64,000 nt of DNA from Lewinella sp. IMCC34183 (GTDB lineage Bacteria; Bacteroidota; Bacteroidia; Chitinophagales; Saprospiraceae): positions 310,001 through 374,000 of the forward strand of contig NZ_QMEM01000004.1 of assembly GCF_003390915.1 (NCBI RefSeq), read 5' to 3'. Shown here in pieces: positions 8,167 to 18,101 of the stretch (positions are counted from its first letter, which is position 1; each line of letters begins with the position of its first letter). Below the pieces are notes generated by a model that was not told the origin of the DNA, did no database searches, and was given only the letters and a program-made list of their open reading frames with translations. Both the position numbers and the translations under genes were made by a program.

Positions 8167-8248
8167 GTCCTCCTTACCCGTCTGACTCTTTGGTCAACTT
8201 GGTGTCTTTTGGTAGTTAGATGGGTGTTGATTCCTCCGGAGCAATGCG

Positions 8249-8659
8249 CGCCGGTCCCGCGGCCAGACCGCAGGTCCGGCCCAATCTGCGTAATCCACCC
8301 TCAATACTGCGGGCCTCCGCATCAGTCCTGCGGGAATCTGTGTTAATCTGTGTGGAAGCGCAGCGCCTCCGTGCCGCCGCAGGCGATCTGTGGTAAACTC
8401 CATCCCGCCGGTAAATCGCCGCCCTCTGTTCTTTTCCCTTGATGGAAAAGAACCAAAAGATCAAGCCTGTGCGCCCGCCTGATCGGTGCCCACACCCCGA
8501 ACCGGCTAAAACCTACAAACTCGCGTCGGCACCTCCCGCTCCGACGATGTCCGCGGCCGCAGGTTGCTGACTGGTTTCCCGTTTTGCTCACCCCGGCTCA
8601 TACAGTGTAGGTTTCTTCACGCCGGTTCGGGGCCCGGCCACCGGGCGGCCGCAAGGGCG
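8249..8659. repeat. 411-bp direct repeat, copy B
   Basis: This is a near-identical copy of 7756-8166, with the same internal hairpin and long inverted repeat. Unique sequence of about 82 bases separates the copies, and the flanks after each copy are unrelated. This indicates duplication of a defined unit rather than a long tandem slip. The near identity suggests a recent event or gene conversion. Confidence 0.85.
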
Positions 8660-8741
8660 AGTTGCACCAACCACGTATGGTTTTGGTTATTTCGGTGGCC
8701 GCTGGTCACACAGATGCTGGTACGATCCTGGCGCAACGCGT

Positions 8742-9060
8742 GCCGGAGCCGCGGTCAGACCGCAGGTCTGGCCCCCTCAGTGTAATCCCGCGTCAGCAAC
8801 TCGCGTTTCCGCATCAGCCCTGCGCGGATCTGTGCAAATCCGTGCCTAAGCGCAGCGCCTCCGTGTCGCCGCAGGCGATCTGTGGTAAACCCTCTCCCAC
8901 TTCAAAGCGCGCCCGTGTCGCCGCAGGCGATCTGTGGTAAAACTTGTCCCACTTCAAAGGGCGCCCGTGCCGTCCCAGGCGATCTGTGGTAAAACTCCTC
9001 CCACCATAAGGCACCTTGGCGCCGCCGCAGGCGCTATCCATCAAACCCTATACCGCAGCG
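8742..9060. repeat. Diverged repeat module followed by about 48-bp degenerate tandem units
   Basis: Bases 8742-8895 are a diverged copy of the 150-bp module. After it, the words GCCGCAGGCGATCTGTGGTAAA and TCCCACTTCAAAGGGCGCCCGTG alternate at 8866, 8914 and 8961 with spacing of about 48 bases, then decay near 9020. The units are diverged and the spacers are related to each other, so this is not a CRISPR array. Confidence 0.65.
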
Positions 9061-9083
9061 CAGTGACCCCTTTAAACCAGCAA

Positions 9084-9440
9084 CTACGCAAGCTTAAGCT
9101 CCAGCAGCGCCGCAAAGTCAATGAAGTTCAGGACCGATTCGTGGGTAGCCTCCAACTTGACGGGCGGGGCCACGCCGGCGTCGTAGGCCTCCTTCCAGCG
9201 CAGGGCGCAGAGGCACCAGGCATCCCCCGCCCGCAGGCCGGGAAAGTCGTACTGGGGGATGGGCGTACTAAGGTCGTTTCCGCGCGCCTTGGTAAATTCC
9301 AGAAATTCCTCCGTCATGATGGCGCAAACCACGTGGCGCCCGCTGTCGAGGGGGCCGGTGCGGCAGTAGCCGTCGCGGTAAAAGCCGGTCAGCGGATCGC
9401 TGCAACAGGCGATAAGGTCATTGCCAAGGACGTTCTTCAC
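9084..9440 (-). CDS. DUF2237 family protein
   Basis: This 118-residue protein starts at GTG (9438-9440). It carries the full DUF2237 signature: NVLG..L..C..DPLTGFYRDGYC, the tract HVVCAIMTEEFLEFTKARGNDL, FPGL..GDAWCLCALRW, and APPVKLEATHESVLNFI. Conserved cysteines (near 12, 27, 39, 75 and 77) could bind a metal or be redox-active. The function of the family is not established. It stands alone between the repeat region and a divergent ABC exporter gene. Confidence 0.9.
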   Translation of the reverse strand: MKNVLGNDLIACCSDPLTGFYRDGYCRTGPLDSGRHVVCAIMTEEFLEFTKARGNDLSTPIPQYDFPGLRAGDAWCLCALRWKEAYDAGVAPPVKLEATHESVLNFIDFAALLELKLA

Positions 9441-9616
9441 GGGAGATAAGCTAGGTGTCTACGGGGATGGAACACGGGCCACGGTACCCACGTTCGCCGC
9501 CGCCGCCCCCCAATATTGCACCCGCGGACCCGCCACCCGCGTTGGTGCCTGCCGCCCGCCGAAGAAAATGCCCCCTAAAGCCGACCCAAAGCGCCCCCGG
9601 CGCGTTACACTCCTTC

Positions 9617-11383
9617 ATGGCCACCAACGAAGAGAAGCAAAAGTTCGACCTCTACCTCCTGTGGCGGGTACTGGCGCTGGCCAAGCCGTATAAGGGGATC
9701 GCCATTCTGGCCATCACGCTGGCCGTACTGCTCGCCCCCCTCTCCATCGCCCGGCCCCGGCTGATCCAGAAGATGGTCGACGATTACATCTTCGTGGGCG
9801 ACACCCAGGGACTCACCTTCTGGGCCCTGGTCATCGCCGGCCTGCTGATCGTCGAGGCTTTGTGCCGCTACGCCTTCGTCTACAGCTCCAACTGGCTCGG
9901 GCAATCGGTCATCCGTGACCTGCGGGTGCGTGTCTTTAAGCACATCAACGGACTGCGGCTGAGCTATTTCGACAAGACGCCGATCGGCACATCCACTACA
10001 CGCACGATCAGTGATATTCAGTCGATTAATAGCATCTTCGCCGAGGGAGTGATCACGATCCTGGCCGACCTGATGTCGATCTTCGCCGTCCTGGCCATCA
10101 TGCTGACCACCAGCTGGCGGCTTACGCTGATCTGCCTCACCACCATGCCCTTCCTGATGCTGGCCAGCTACCTCTTTAAGGAAGCGGTGAAGAAGTCTTA
10201 CCAGCAGGTCCGTACCCAAATTCAAAAAATGAACGGCTTCCTGCAGGAGCGCATCACCGGCATGCGCATCGTGCAGATCTTCAACGCGGAAGATTCCGAA
10301 GCCCGCAAGTTTGCGGACATCAACCAGGATTACCGCAAGGCCAACATCGACGCCATCCTGTACTACGCCATTTTCTTCCCCACGGTAGACATCATCGCCG
10401 CCGCCAGCCTGGCGCTGATGGTCTGGTGGGGCGCGCAGGACGTGGCCCGCGCCGGCGGCGTCACCCTCGGGGCCCTGGTGGCCTTCCCGATCTACATCAA
10501 TATGCTGTTCCGCCCGATCCGGGTGCTGGCCGATAAGTTCAATACCCTGCAGATGGGACTGGTCGCCTCCGAGCGCGTTTTCAAGGTGGTAGACCGCGAC
10601 GACCAGATAGAAAATACCGGCTCGCTCGCCCCCCAGCGGCTGGAAGGCGAGGTGGAATTCCGCAACGTGTGGTTTGCCTACACCGGCATCGAGTGGATCC
10701 TGAAGGACCTGAGTTTCCACCTCCGCCCCGGCGATACGCTGGCCATCGTGGGCAGCACCGGTTCCGGCAAGACGACCATCACGAACGTCATCAACCGCTT
10801 CTACGAGTACCAGCAGGGCGAGATCCTGGTGGACGGTAAGGACCTGCGTGACTACGAGCTCACGGCGCTGCGCAGCCGGATGGCGATGGTGCTCCAGGAC
10901 GTCTTCCTGTTCACCGGCTCCGTCATGGAGAACATCACCCTCCGTGATCCCGGCATCAGCCGCGAGCGCGTCATCGAGTCGGCCAAGCTCATCGGCGCGC
11001 ACGATTTCATCGAGCGGCTGCCCGGCGGCTACGACTACGACGTCATGGAGCGCGGGGCGACCCTGAGTATGGGGCAGCGGCAGCTGATCTCCTTCGTCCG
11101 CGCCCTGGTCTTCGACCCCGACATCCTCATCCTGGACGAGGCCACCAGTAGCGTGGACCCCGAAACGGAGGGCGTCATCCAGCACGCCATCGAGAAGCTT
11201 ATCGACCGGCGCACCAGCATCGTGATCGCCCACCGCCTGAGCACCATCCGGAACGCCGACAACATCATGGTTCTGGAAAAGGGTGAGATCAAGGAACTGG
11301 GACCCCACGAGGAACTGATCCAGCTCGAGGACGGACGCTACCGCGAGCTCTACGAGATGCAGTTTCTCGAAACGGCCGACTGA
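9617..11383 (+). CDS. ABC exporter, fused permease and ATPase (MsbA/MDR-like)
   Basis: A start at ATG 9617 gives 588 residues, the usual size for an MsbA-like half-transporter; an upstream in-frame extension is proline-rich and unlikely to be coding. Six transmembrane helices span about 20-320. The nucleotide-binding domain has Walker A GSTGSGKTT near 378-386, signature LSMGQRQ near 484, Walker B LILDEATS near 505, and switch His in IAHRLST. The signature reads LSMGQ rather than LSGGQ, which is tolerated in this family. It would act as a homodimer exporting lipid or a hydrophobic compound. It is monocistronic in appearance. Confidence 0.93.
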   Translation: MATNEEKQKFDLYLLWRVLALAKPYKGIAILAITLAVLLAPLSIARPRLIQKMVDDYIFVGDTQGLTFWALVIAGLLIVEALCRYAFVYSSNWLGQSVIRDLRVRVFKHINGLRLSYFDKTPIGTSTTRTISDIQSINSIFAEGVITILADLMSIFAVLAIMLTTSWRLTLICLTTMPFLMLASYLFKEAVKKSYQQVRTQIQKMNGFLQERITGMRIVQIFNAEDSEARKFADINQDYRKANIDAILYYAIFFPTVDIIAAASLALMVWWGAQDVARAGGVTLGALVAFPIYINMLFRPIRVLADKFNTLQMGLVASERVFKVVDRDDQIENTGSLAPQRLEGEVEFRNVWFAYTGIEWILKDLSFHLRPGDTLAIVGSTGSGKTTITNVINRFYEYQQGEILVDGKDLRDYELTALRSRMAMVLQDVFLFTGSVMENITLRDPGISRERVIESAKLIGAHDFIERLPGGYDYDVMERGATLSMGQRQLISFVRALVFDPDILILDEATSSVDPETEGVIQHAIEKLIDRRTSIVIAHRLSTIRNADNIMVLEKGEIKELGPHEELIQLEDGRYRELYEMQFLETAD

Positions 11384-11479
11384 TCGAATAGCCTTCATTC
11401 CGCCCAGACTGTTACCGATTCGGATTAAAGGACTTACTTTACCAAGCACGAAGTAATACTATTAATCAGTCATTCCGGT

Positions 11480-13096
11480 ATGAGTACCTCCCAACACGGT
11501 CGTTTAGGCATCTTTGACAACCTCAAAGGCGACATTCCTGCCAGTGTAGTGGTTTTCTTCGTGGCGATCCCCCTATGCCTCGGTATCGCCCTCGCCAGTG
11601 GAGCGCCGCTCTTCGCCGGTCTCATCGCCGGCATAGTGGGAGGTATCGTCGTGGGTGCGGTCAGCGGTTCCCCCGTCGGGGTCAGCGGACCGGCGGCCGG
11701 ACTGACGGCTATCGTACTGACGGCCATCACCGAGCTGGAGACTTACCAGATGTTCCTGACCTGCGTGGTGATCGGAGGTGCGATCCAGGTGCTCTTCGGC
11801 GTGCTGCGCGCGGGGGTCATCGGCTACTTCTTCCCCTCCTCGGTCATCAAGGGGATGCTTACGGGCATCGGCCTCATCATCATCCTCAAGCAGATTCCCC
11901 ACTTCTTCGGCTACGACGCCGATCCGGAGGGCGACGATGCCTTCCTGCAGCCCGACGGGGAGAACACCTTCTCGGAGCTGTTCAATATGTTCAACTATAC
12001 CGATGATGGGGCCACCACGATCGCCTTCATTGCCCTCGGCATCCTTATTCTCTGGGAAACGGTACTGCTGAAGAAGAGCAAGGTCTTCAATATCGTCCCC
12101 GGCCCGCTGGTCGCGGTAGCGGTGGGCATCATCTGGGAGGTCACCATGGGCAACGGCAGCCTCGGCATCAGCTCGGAGCACCTCGTGAGCGTGCCGGTGC
12201 CGTCGAGTTTCGACGATTTCATCGGGCAATTCAGCTTTCCCGACTTCAGCGCCGTCGCCCTCCCGTCGGTCTGGATCACCGGCTTCACGATCGCACTGGT
12301 CGCCAGCCTGGAAACGCTGCTGTGCGTGGAGGCGACCGATAAACTCGACCCGCGCCGCCGCGTCACGCCCACCAACCGGGAGCTGCTCGCCCAGGGAACC
12401 GGCAACATCCTTTCCGGAATGATCGGCGGCCTGCCCGTCACCCAGGTGATCGTGCGCAGCTCGGCGAATATCCAGTCGGGCGGCCGTACCAAGCTCGCCG
12501 CCATCCTCCACGGTCTGCTGCTGCTCACCTCGGTGATCTTCGTCCCCAACATCCTCAACCTGATTCCGCTGTCGGTACTGGCCGCCATCCTCTTGCTGGT
12601 CGGCTATAAGCTGGCCAAACCGGCCACCATCATGGCCATCTACCGGGCGGGCTGGCGCCAGTTCGTACCCTTCGTCGTGACCGTAGTGGCGATCGTGTTT
12701 ACCGACCTGCTGATCGGCATCAGCCTCGGCCTGGCGGTGGGCGTCATCGTGATCCTCTACACCAGCTACCAGAACTCCCACTTCCTGCACATGCGCAACG
12801 AGGAGGGAGAGCGGGAGCACATACAGATCACCCTGGCCGAGGAGGTGACCTTCTTCAATAAGGGGGCCATCCGCAACCAGTTCGATAAGATCTCCGACGG
12901 TGCCCTGCTCACCATCGACGCCCGCCAGAACCAGTTCCTGGACTACGACGTGGTGGAGATCATGGATGACTTCGTCACCACCTTCAAAAACCGGAACGTG
13001 GACGTGGAGGTGATCCGCAAGGACGGCTCGACCGTCCAGAATCCGGAAGACTTCTTTGAAGTCTTCGACATGCGGTCCGGGGTCGCCCTACACTAG
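11480..13096 (+). CDS. SulP-family inorganic anion transporter with STAS domain
   Basis: This 538-residue inner-membrane protein starts with the SulP signature region (DIPASVVVFFVAIPLCLGIALASG) and has about ten or more hydrophobic segments up to residue about 435. A C-terminal STAS-like domain of about 90 residues follows (ITLAEEVTFFNKGAIRNQF...LTIDARQNQFLDYDVVEIM). SulP carriers move sulfate, bicarbonate or related anions; the substrate here cannot be assigned, although the short STAS form resembles bicarbonate-type members. A TACTTTAC element at 11435-11442 may be its -7 promoter box. The gene converges on the S41 protease gene with 12 bases between stops. Confidence 0.92.
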   Translation: MSTSQHGRLGIFDNLKGDIPASVVVFFVAIPLCLGIALASGAPLFAGLIAGIVGGIVVGAVSGSPVGVSGPAAGLTAIVLTAITELETYQMFLTCVVIGGAIQVLFGVLRAGVIGYFFPSSVIKGMLTGIGLIIILKQIPHFFGYDADPEGDDAFLQPDGENTFSELFNMFNYTDDGATTIAFIALGILILWETVLLKKSKVFNIVPGPLVAVAVGIIWEVTMGNGSLGISSEHLVSVPVPSSFDDFIGQFSFPDFSAVALPSVWITGFTIALVASLETLLCVEATDKLDPRRRVTPTNRELLAQGTGNILSGMIGGLPVTQVIVRSSANIQSGGRTKLAAILHGLLLLTSVIFVPNILNLIPLSVLAAILLLVGYKLAKPATIMAIYRAGWRQFVPFVVTVVAIVFTDLLIGISLGLAVGVIVILYTSYQNSHFLHMRNEEGEREHIQITLAEEVTFFNKGAIRNQFDKISDGALLTIDARQNQFLDYDVVEIMDDFVTTFKNRNVDVEVIRKDGSTVQNPEDFFEVFDMRSGVALH

Positions 13097-13108
13097 GCCG
13101 GCGAACGC

Positions 13109-14746
13109 CTACTTGCTGAGGATCTCGTTGTATCGTGCCCGGTCGTTGAGTACCGCAATGGCCTCCTGCACTTCCTTGTCGTTGCGCAGGCCCATCTGTA
13201 CCTGTCCGCGCTGGTAGAAGTAGCGCCCGGCGATCTCCTTTTCGATGATGTCGATGATCTCCTCCTTCAGGCCGGCGATGGCGGTAGCCTGCTCACGGTC
13301 CATCTTCTCCTGGATCGCGGCGAGTTCGGTCGAGATGTCGTAGCCTTCCTCGGCGGCACGCTCGGCGGCGGATTCGAGGAGCTGCTCCGCCCGCGAGTCA
13401 AAACTGAAGTCGGCCTGGTTCAGGTAGGCCTGGAAGTTGTCCCAGTCCCGGAAGTGAAATTCCGCTACCGAGTCGATCGACGGGTGCTCGCGCACCCACT
13501 GGTTCACGTAGTCAAAGATGATGAACTCTTCCAGCAGGCCCTGGGCGACGTTGTTCCTGCCGAGCACGTCCACCTCGATGTCCGGGGCCACCCCTCCGCT
13601 GCCGAGTACGGTCCGTCCCGCGCGCGTCTTGAACTCGGGCCGCTGGTCGTCCGGAATATCGTAGGGCTTGCCGTCGCGGTACTCGATCGCCTGGATGCAG
13701 CGCTGGCTGGGGATGTAGTATTTGGCGGTGGTGATCTTCACGCGGCTGCCGTAGCCGGTCTCCATGATGTTCTGCACCAGCCCCTTGCCGTAGCTGCGCT
13801 GTCCGATCAGCACGCCGCGGTCCAGGTCCTGCAGGGCCCCGGAGACGATCTCGGAGGCCGAGGCCGAGCGGCCGTTGATGAGTACCGCTACGGGCAGCTC
13901 GGTGTCCAGCGGGTTGCCCCTGGTGGCGTAGCTGCGGTTCCAGTCGCGCACCTTGCCCTTTGTGGTCACGATCAGCTCGTCCTTGGGTACGAAGATGTTG
14001 ACAATGTCCACGGCCTCGTTGAGCAGGCCGCCGCCGTTGCCGCGCAGGTCCAGCACCACACCCTTCATGTCCGGGTTATCGGCCCGCAGCTTCACTACGG
14101 CTTCGCGTACGTTACCGGCGGCATTCTGGGTGAAGGTGGTCAGGGCCACGTAGCCCACGCCGCTCTCGAGCATGCCGGAGTAGGGCACGTTGGGGATCTC
14201 CACGTCGCCGCGGGTCAGCTGCAGTTTCTTCATGCCCTCGCCGGGCCGGTCGACGGTCAGGGTCATCACGGTGCCGGGGAAGCCCCGCATGATCTCCTCC
14301 AACTGCTCGCGGTTGTAGCCTACCGTTTCGCGGTCGTCGATCTCCAGGAGGCGGTCGCCGGTCTTCAGTCCGGCCGCGTCGGCGGGCTGGTCGCGGTAGA
14401 GCGTCAGGATGGTGGGCAGCCCGTCGATGTACTCGATCTCGGCGCCGATGCCCTGGTACTGCCCGCTCTGCCGCAGACGGGCGGTTTCCACGTCGGTTTC
14501 GCTGATGTAGTTGGTGTAGGGGTCCAGGGATTCCACCATGGCCTCGATGCCCGTACGCATGAGCTTATTGGGCTCGATCTCGTCCACGTAGTAGGTGTTC
14601 ACCTCCTTGTACACGTTGGTGTACACCTCGATGGCCTTCATGATCTCGAAAAACTTGTCGTTGACGGGAGCCACCGAGGCGGCGGTCAGGGCCAGGAAAG
14701 CGACGGCGCCGAGGGCGGCATGCAGGGAACGTTTGCGGGTAGACAT
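13109..14746 (-). CDS. S41-family C-terminal processing peptidase
   Basis: This 545-residue exported protease has an N-terminal signal or anchor segment (LGAVAFLALTAASVAPV). A tail-binding PDZ domain at about 95-175 contains AAGLKTGDRLLEID. The S41 catalytic domain carries the nucleophile Ser in GRSASASEIV near 295 and the general-base Lys in QRSYGKGLVQ near 320, as expected of the Ser-Lys dyad. A long charged C-terminal extension of about 140 residues follows the protease domain. It probably trims or degrades periplasmic proteins by recognising their C-termini. A TATCTTGG element at 14769-14776 on the minus strand may be its -7 box. Confidence 0.93.
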   Translation of the reverse strand: MSTRKRSLHAALGAVAFLALTAASVAPVNDKFFEIMKAIEVYTNVYKEVNTYYVDEIEPNKLMRTGIEAMVESLDPYTNYISETDVETARLRQSGQYQGIGAEIEYIDGLPTILTLYRDQPADAAGLKTGDRLLEIDDRETVGYNREQLEEIMRGFPGTVMTLTVDRPGEGMKKLQLTRGDVEIPNVPYSGMLESGVGYVALTTFTQNAAGNVREAVVKLRADNPDMKGVVLDLRGNGGGLLNEAVDIVNIFVPKDELIVTTKGKVRDWNRSYATRGNPLDTELPVAVLINGRSASASEIVSGALQDLDRGVLIGQRSYGKGLVQNIMETGYGSRVKITTAKYYIPSQRCIQAIEYRDGKPYDIPDDQRPEFKTRAGRTVLGSGGVAPDIEVDVLGRNNVAQGLLEEFIIFDYVNQWVREHPSIDSVAEFHFRDWDNFQAYLNQADFSFDSRAEQLLESAAERAAEEGYDISTELAAIQEKMDREQATAIAGLKEEIIDIIEKEIAGRYFYQRGQVQMGLRNDKEVQEAIAVLNDRARYNEILSK

Positions 14747-14776
14747 GGACGGTAGCGTATGGGATGTTCCAAGATA

Positions 14777-15014
14777 ACGCGGGCGGGCCGCAAGAGATTA
14801 CGGCTCAGGGCCATGTGACGCGGCCGCGGGTGCAAGGCGGGTGACCAAAACGCGGACTTTCATAACACCATCTGGCCGACCGAACCGTGAGACGTCAATC
14901 TGCAAAAAGAAAGGCTACGGATGCAATTAATTTTTATGAGGGTAGGTTCTCATTACACGATGATCCGGTGTTGCCCGTGAACGCTGTTCCCGGTTGACAT
15001 CGCCACCTCCTCTC
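14777..15014. other. Intergenic region, no gene seen
   Basis: This spacer lies between the divergent S41 protease gene and the large T9SS-exported protein gene. I see no open frame with coding character and no strong -7 box for the plus-strand gene; there is an A/T-rich patch near 14935. Confidence 0.5.
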
Positions 15015-18000
15015 ATGAAATCTATGTTGCGATAAAACTGACGTTCATCCTCCTCCCCCTTTTATTTGCCGGTTACGCAACTGCCCAGACGGGTCCCGCC
15101 GGCGTCGGCACCACCGACGGTACCTCCACCCTTTCGCTCTGGCTTGACGCTTCCAAGGTTAGCGCCACCAGCGGTGCCACCGTCACCTCCTGGTCCGATG
15201 CTTCGGGTAAGGGCAATAATTTTACCGCCGGAAACGGGGCCGTATACTACACCAATCGCGTAAACGGCAAGCCTGCCTTCTACTTTAACGGGGGCGCTCA
15301 CTACTTTGAATCGCCGTACAGCGCGACCCTCAACCCCGCCAGCTATACTGTATTTGCGGCATCCAAGGTCAGCAGTAACGCTAATTTTTAAGTCGGTGAT
15401 TACCAGTCGGAGTGATGTCGACAATATCCGCCGGGGGTATATGCTCTATTCCCGCCCGTCTTCCAACAACAACGAATGGACCTTCTGGACCGGTGATAAC
15501 ACTCCCGCCTTCCATAGGCTGGATTTGATTGGTAATACCGTCAATGCCTGGGCTGGACAGACCATACGCCACAAAAACGGAACCAACGGGAAGCATCTGA
15601 ACGTCAGCCGCCTAACCAATACACAATCCACTTCGACGGTCGCGCAGAATACGACCCGTCCTACGCGCATCGGCGCGGGCCACACGGAGTCCAATACACC
15701 GGACTATTTTTTCACGGGCGACATTGCCGAAGTGATCGTGTTTACCACCTATGTGAGCGAGACCCAGCGGTACCTCATCAAGAACTACCTCTCCGCCAAG
15801 TACGGCTACACCATTTCGTCCAACGACATTTACCGGCAGGACGATGCCGCCAACGGCGATTTCGACACCGACGTGGCCGGGATCGGGCGGCTCAGTTCCA
15901 CCGATCTGCATACCGACTCCCGGGGCACCGGCAACGTGCGTATCAACAACCCCCAGGGACTGGGCGACAACGAGTTCCTCCTGTGGGGCCATAACAACGC
16001 CACCCGCGGCGCCTTTCAGGTAACGGATGTGCCCGCCGGACTGGAAGCACGCTTCACCCGGATCTGGCGAATCAGCGAACGAAGTGGTACCGGCGCCGGC
16101 GCCGTCGACGTCGGGGCCGTCGACCTCAGCATTGACCTCAACGGGCTACCGGGATACACCGCCACCAGACTGCGACTGCTCGTGGATACCGACAACGATG
16201 GCCTCTTCTCCGACGAGACGCCCATCTCCGGAGCAGTGGACCAGGGTGGCGAAGTATACACGTTCACCGCCGTCACCGCCCTGGCCGACGGACGGCGGTT
16301 CACCTTCGCCACCACCGTTTCACCGGCACCCGACGGACCGGGCGGCGTTAGTTACCGTACTTCCTCTTCGATCCTGAACCTGTGGCTCGACGCGGATAAA
16401 CTGACTGACGCGGATAATGCGACCGTCAGCAACTGGGCGGACCGATCGGGAAAGGGAAATGACTTCGCCGGCGGCAGCGGCGCCACCATGAAGCGGGCCC
16501 TGGTCAATGGCCACGCCGCGCTGACCTTTAACGGCAGCAGTCAGTACCTCCAACGGGAACACGTTGCGGACCTTAATACCGCCGCCTTCACCCTCTTCTC
16601 CGTCAGTAAGGTCAACGCATCCAACAATTTCAAAACCGTGATTTCTAGCCGGAATGGAGGCGCTACGCCCACTTCCGGGTATATGCTTTACTCGGTTGCT
16701 ACTTCGAATGAATGGTCCTTCTGGACGGGTCAGAGCGGGGGAGGTTGGGCTACTCTAAACAGTGGTGCGTCCACGGTGGGGAGCTGGTCCGGACAAACCC
16801 TCCGGTATACCGCCGGCTCCGGCGGCAAAAGCCTGCAGATCAAAGGCAATACGGCGGTCACAGCAACCGGTACGATGCCAGTAAATACAACCCACAACAC
16901 CCGTGTCGGCGCCGGAGCCAATGAGGGAGCTCCGGAATTCTACTTTACCGGCGACATCGGGGAAATAATTTACTACGGAGAGGCCCTCAACGACGCCAAG
17001 CGAATACTGGTCGCCAATTACCTGTCCGCGAAATACGGATACACGCTCACCACCAACGATGTGTACCGGAACGACGATCCGGGCAGCGGAGACTACGATA
17101 ACGACGTAGCCGGTATCGGGCGCGTCAACTCCAGCAACCTGCACGACGACGCCCAGGGGACAAGCATCCTGAGGGTACGCAACCCGCAGGGCCTCGGCGA
17201 CAATGAATTCATGACCTGGGGCCACAAGGGCGGGGCCGCAGACTTCAGCACCATATCCGGATTGCCGCCCGGTACCTACGGCCGCTTCGCGCGGGTCTGG
17301 AAGATCAGCGAGCGCAACGGTGCCGGCACCGCCGCCGTGGACGTGGGTGCCGTGGATCTGCGCTGGGACCTCTCTGGCCTGAGCAATGTGTCCGCCGGCG
17401 ACCTGCGCCTGCTGGTGGATACTGACGGCGACGATGCCTTCGACGACGAAACGCCCATCGCCGGAGCGGTCGACCTCGAAGACGGAATTTTCCAGTTCGC
17501 CGGGGTGACGGCGCTTACGGACGGACGCACATTCACCCTAGCCAGCGCCAATGCAAGCCTGCCGATCGAGCTCCTGTACTTCACCGCGTCCGCCCGGCCG
17601 GGGGGAGCCGTTCTCCTGAGGTGGGCCACCGGCCAGGAGACGGATAACGACTTCTTCCTGGTACAGAAATCGGGGGACGGTCACATCTGGGAGACCCTTA
17701 AGAAAGTACCGGCCGCCGGAACTTCATCGGGCCGGCACACCTACGAGACCACCGACCGGTCGCCCTACCCCGGCACCACCTTTTACCGCCTCACCCAAAC
17801 GGACTTCGACGGTACGGAGACCCAGTCTCCCGTCCGCCGGGTAGACCTTTCCCCACACACCCTGAGCCTGTATCCCAATCCCACCCATGACGTTCTCATG
17901 GTCGAAGGCCCCGTCAGGGAGCTCGCGGGGTTGCGCGTCTACAATGCCCTCGGGCAGGAGGTAACGGCACGGGTAGCGATCGCCACAAGCGAAACCGGAT

Positions 18001-18086
18001 TGATCAAGCTCGATCTTTCCGGCTTGCCGGCGGGTGCGTATACCGTGGTGACGAGGTCCGGCACGGGCAAGGTTTTCCGCCGGTAG
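15015..18086 (+). pseudogene. Large secreted LamG-like, T9SS-sorted protein; frame broken by indels
   Basis: The gene encodes two tandem modules of about 400 residues. Each has a laminin-G/concanavalin-like part (LSLWLDASKV..; LNLWLDADKL..) and a conserved YLSAKYGY...DVAGIGR...GLGDNEF...WGH segment. A T9SS C-terminal sorting domain follows (LSLYPNPTHDVL...LPAGAYTVV). The frame fails twice. At 15385 the sequence reads AATTTTTAAG, and removing one T restores FKSVITSR, matching FKTVISSR in module 2. Near 15033 one base appears missing between the ATG at 15015 (MKSMLR) and the signal peptide KLTFILLPLLFAGYATAQ. From about 15390 to the end one frame runs unbroken for about 900 codons. It is either a recently broken gene or a sequencing artefact in T/A runs. 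It is probably a surface carbohydrate-binding protein. Confidence 0.8.
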
Positions 18087-18101
18087 CGGCGCGGGAGTCG
18101 T

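Noticed and set aside
8866-9040. Regularly spaced repeats resembling a CRISPR array.
   Set aside because: Units are diverged, spacers are related to one another, only about three units exist, and no cas genes are nearby.
9605-11449. A 614-codon open frame on the minus strand across the MsbA-like exporter gene.
   Set aside because: It lies opposite a gene with complete ABC motifs, shows biased Asp/Gly/His composition typical of antisense frames in GC-rich DNA, and has no family pattern.
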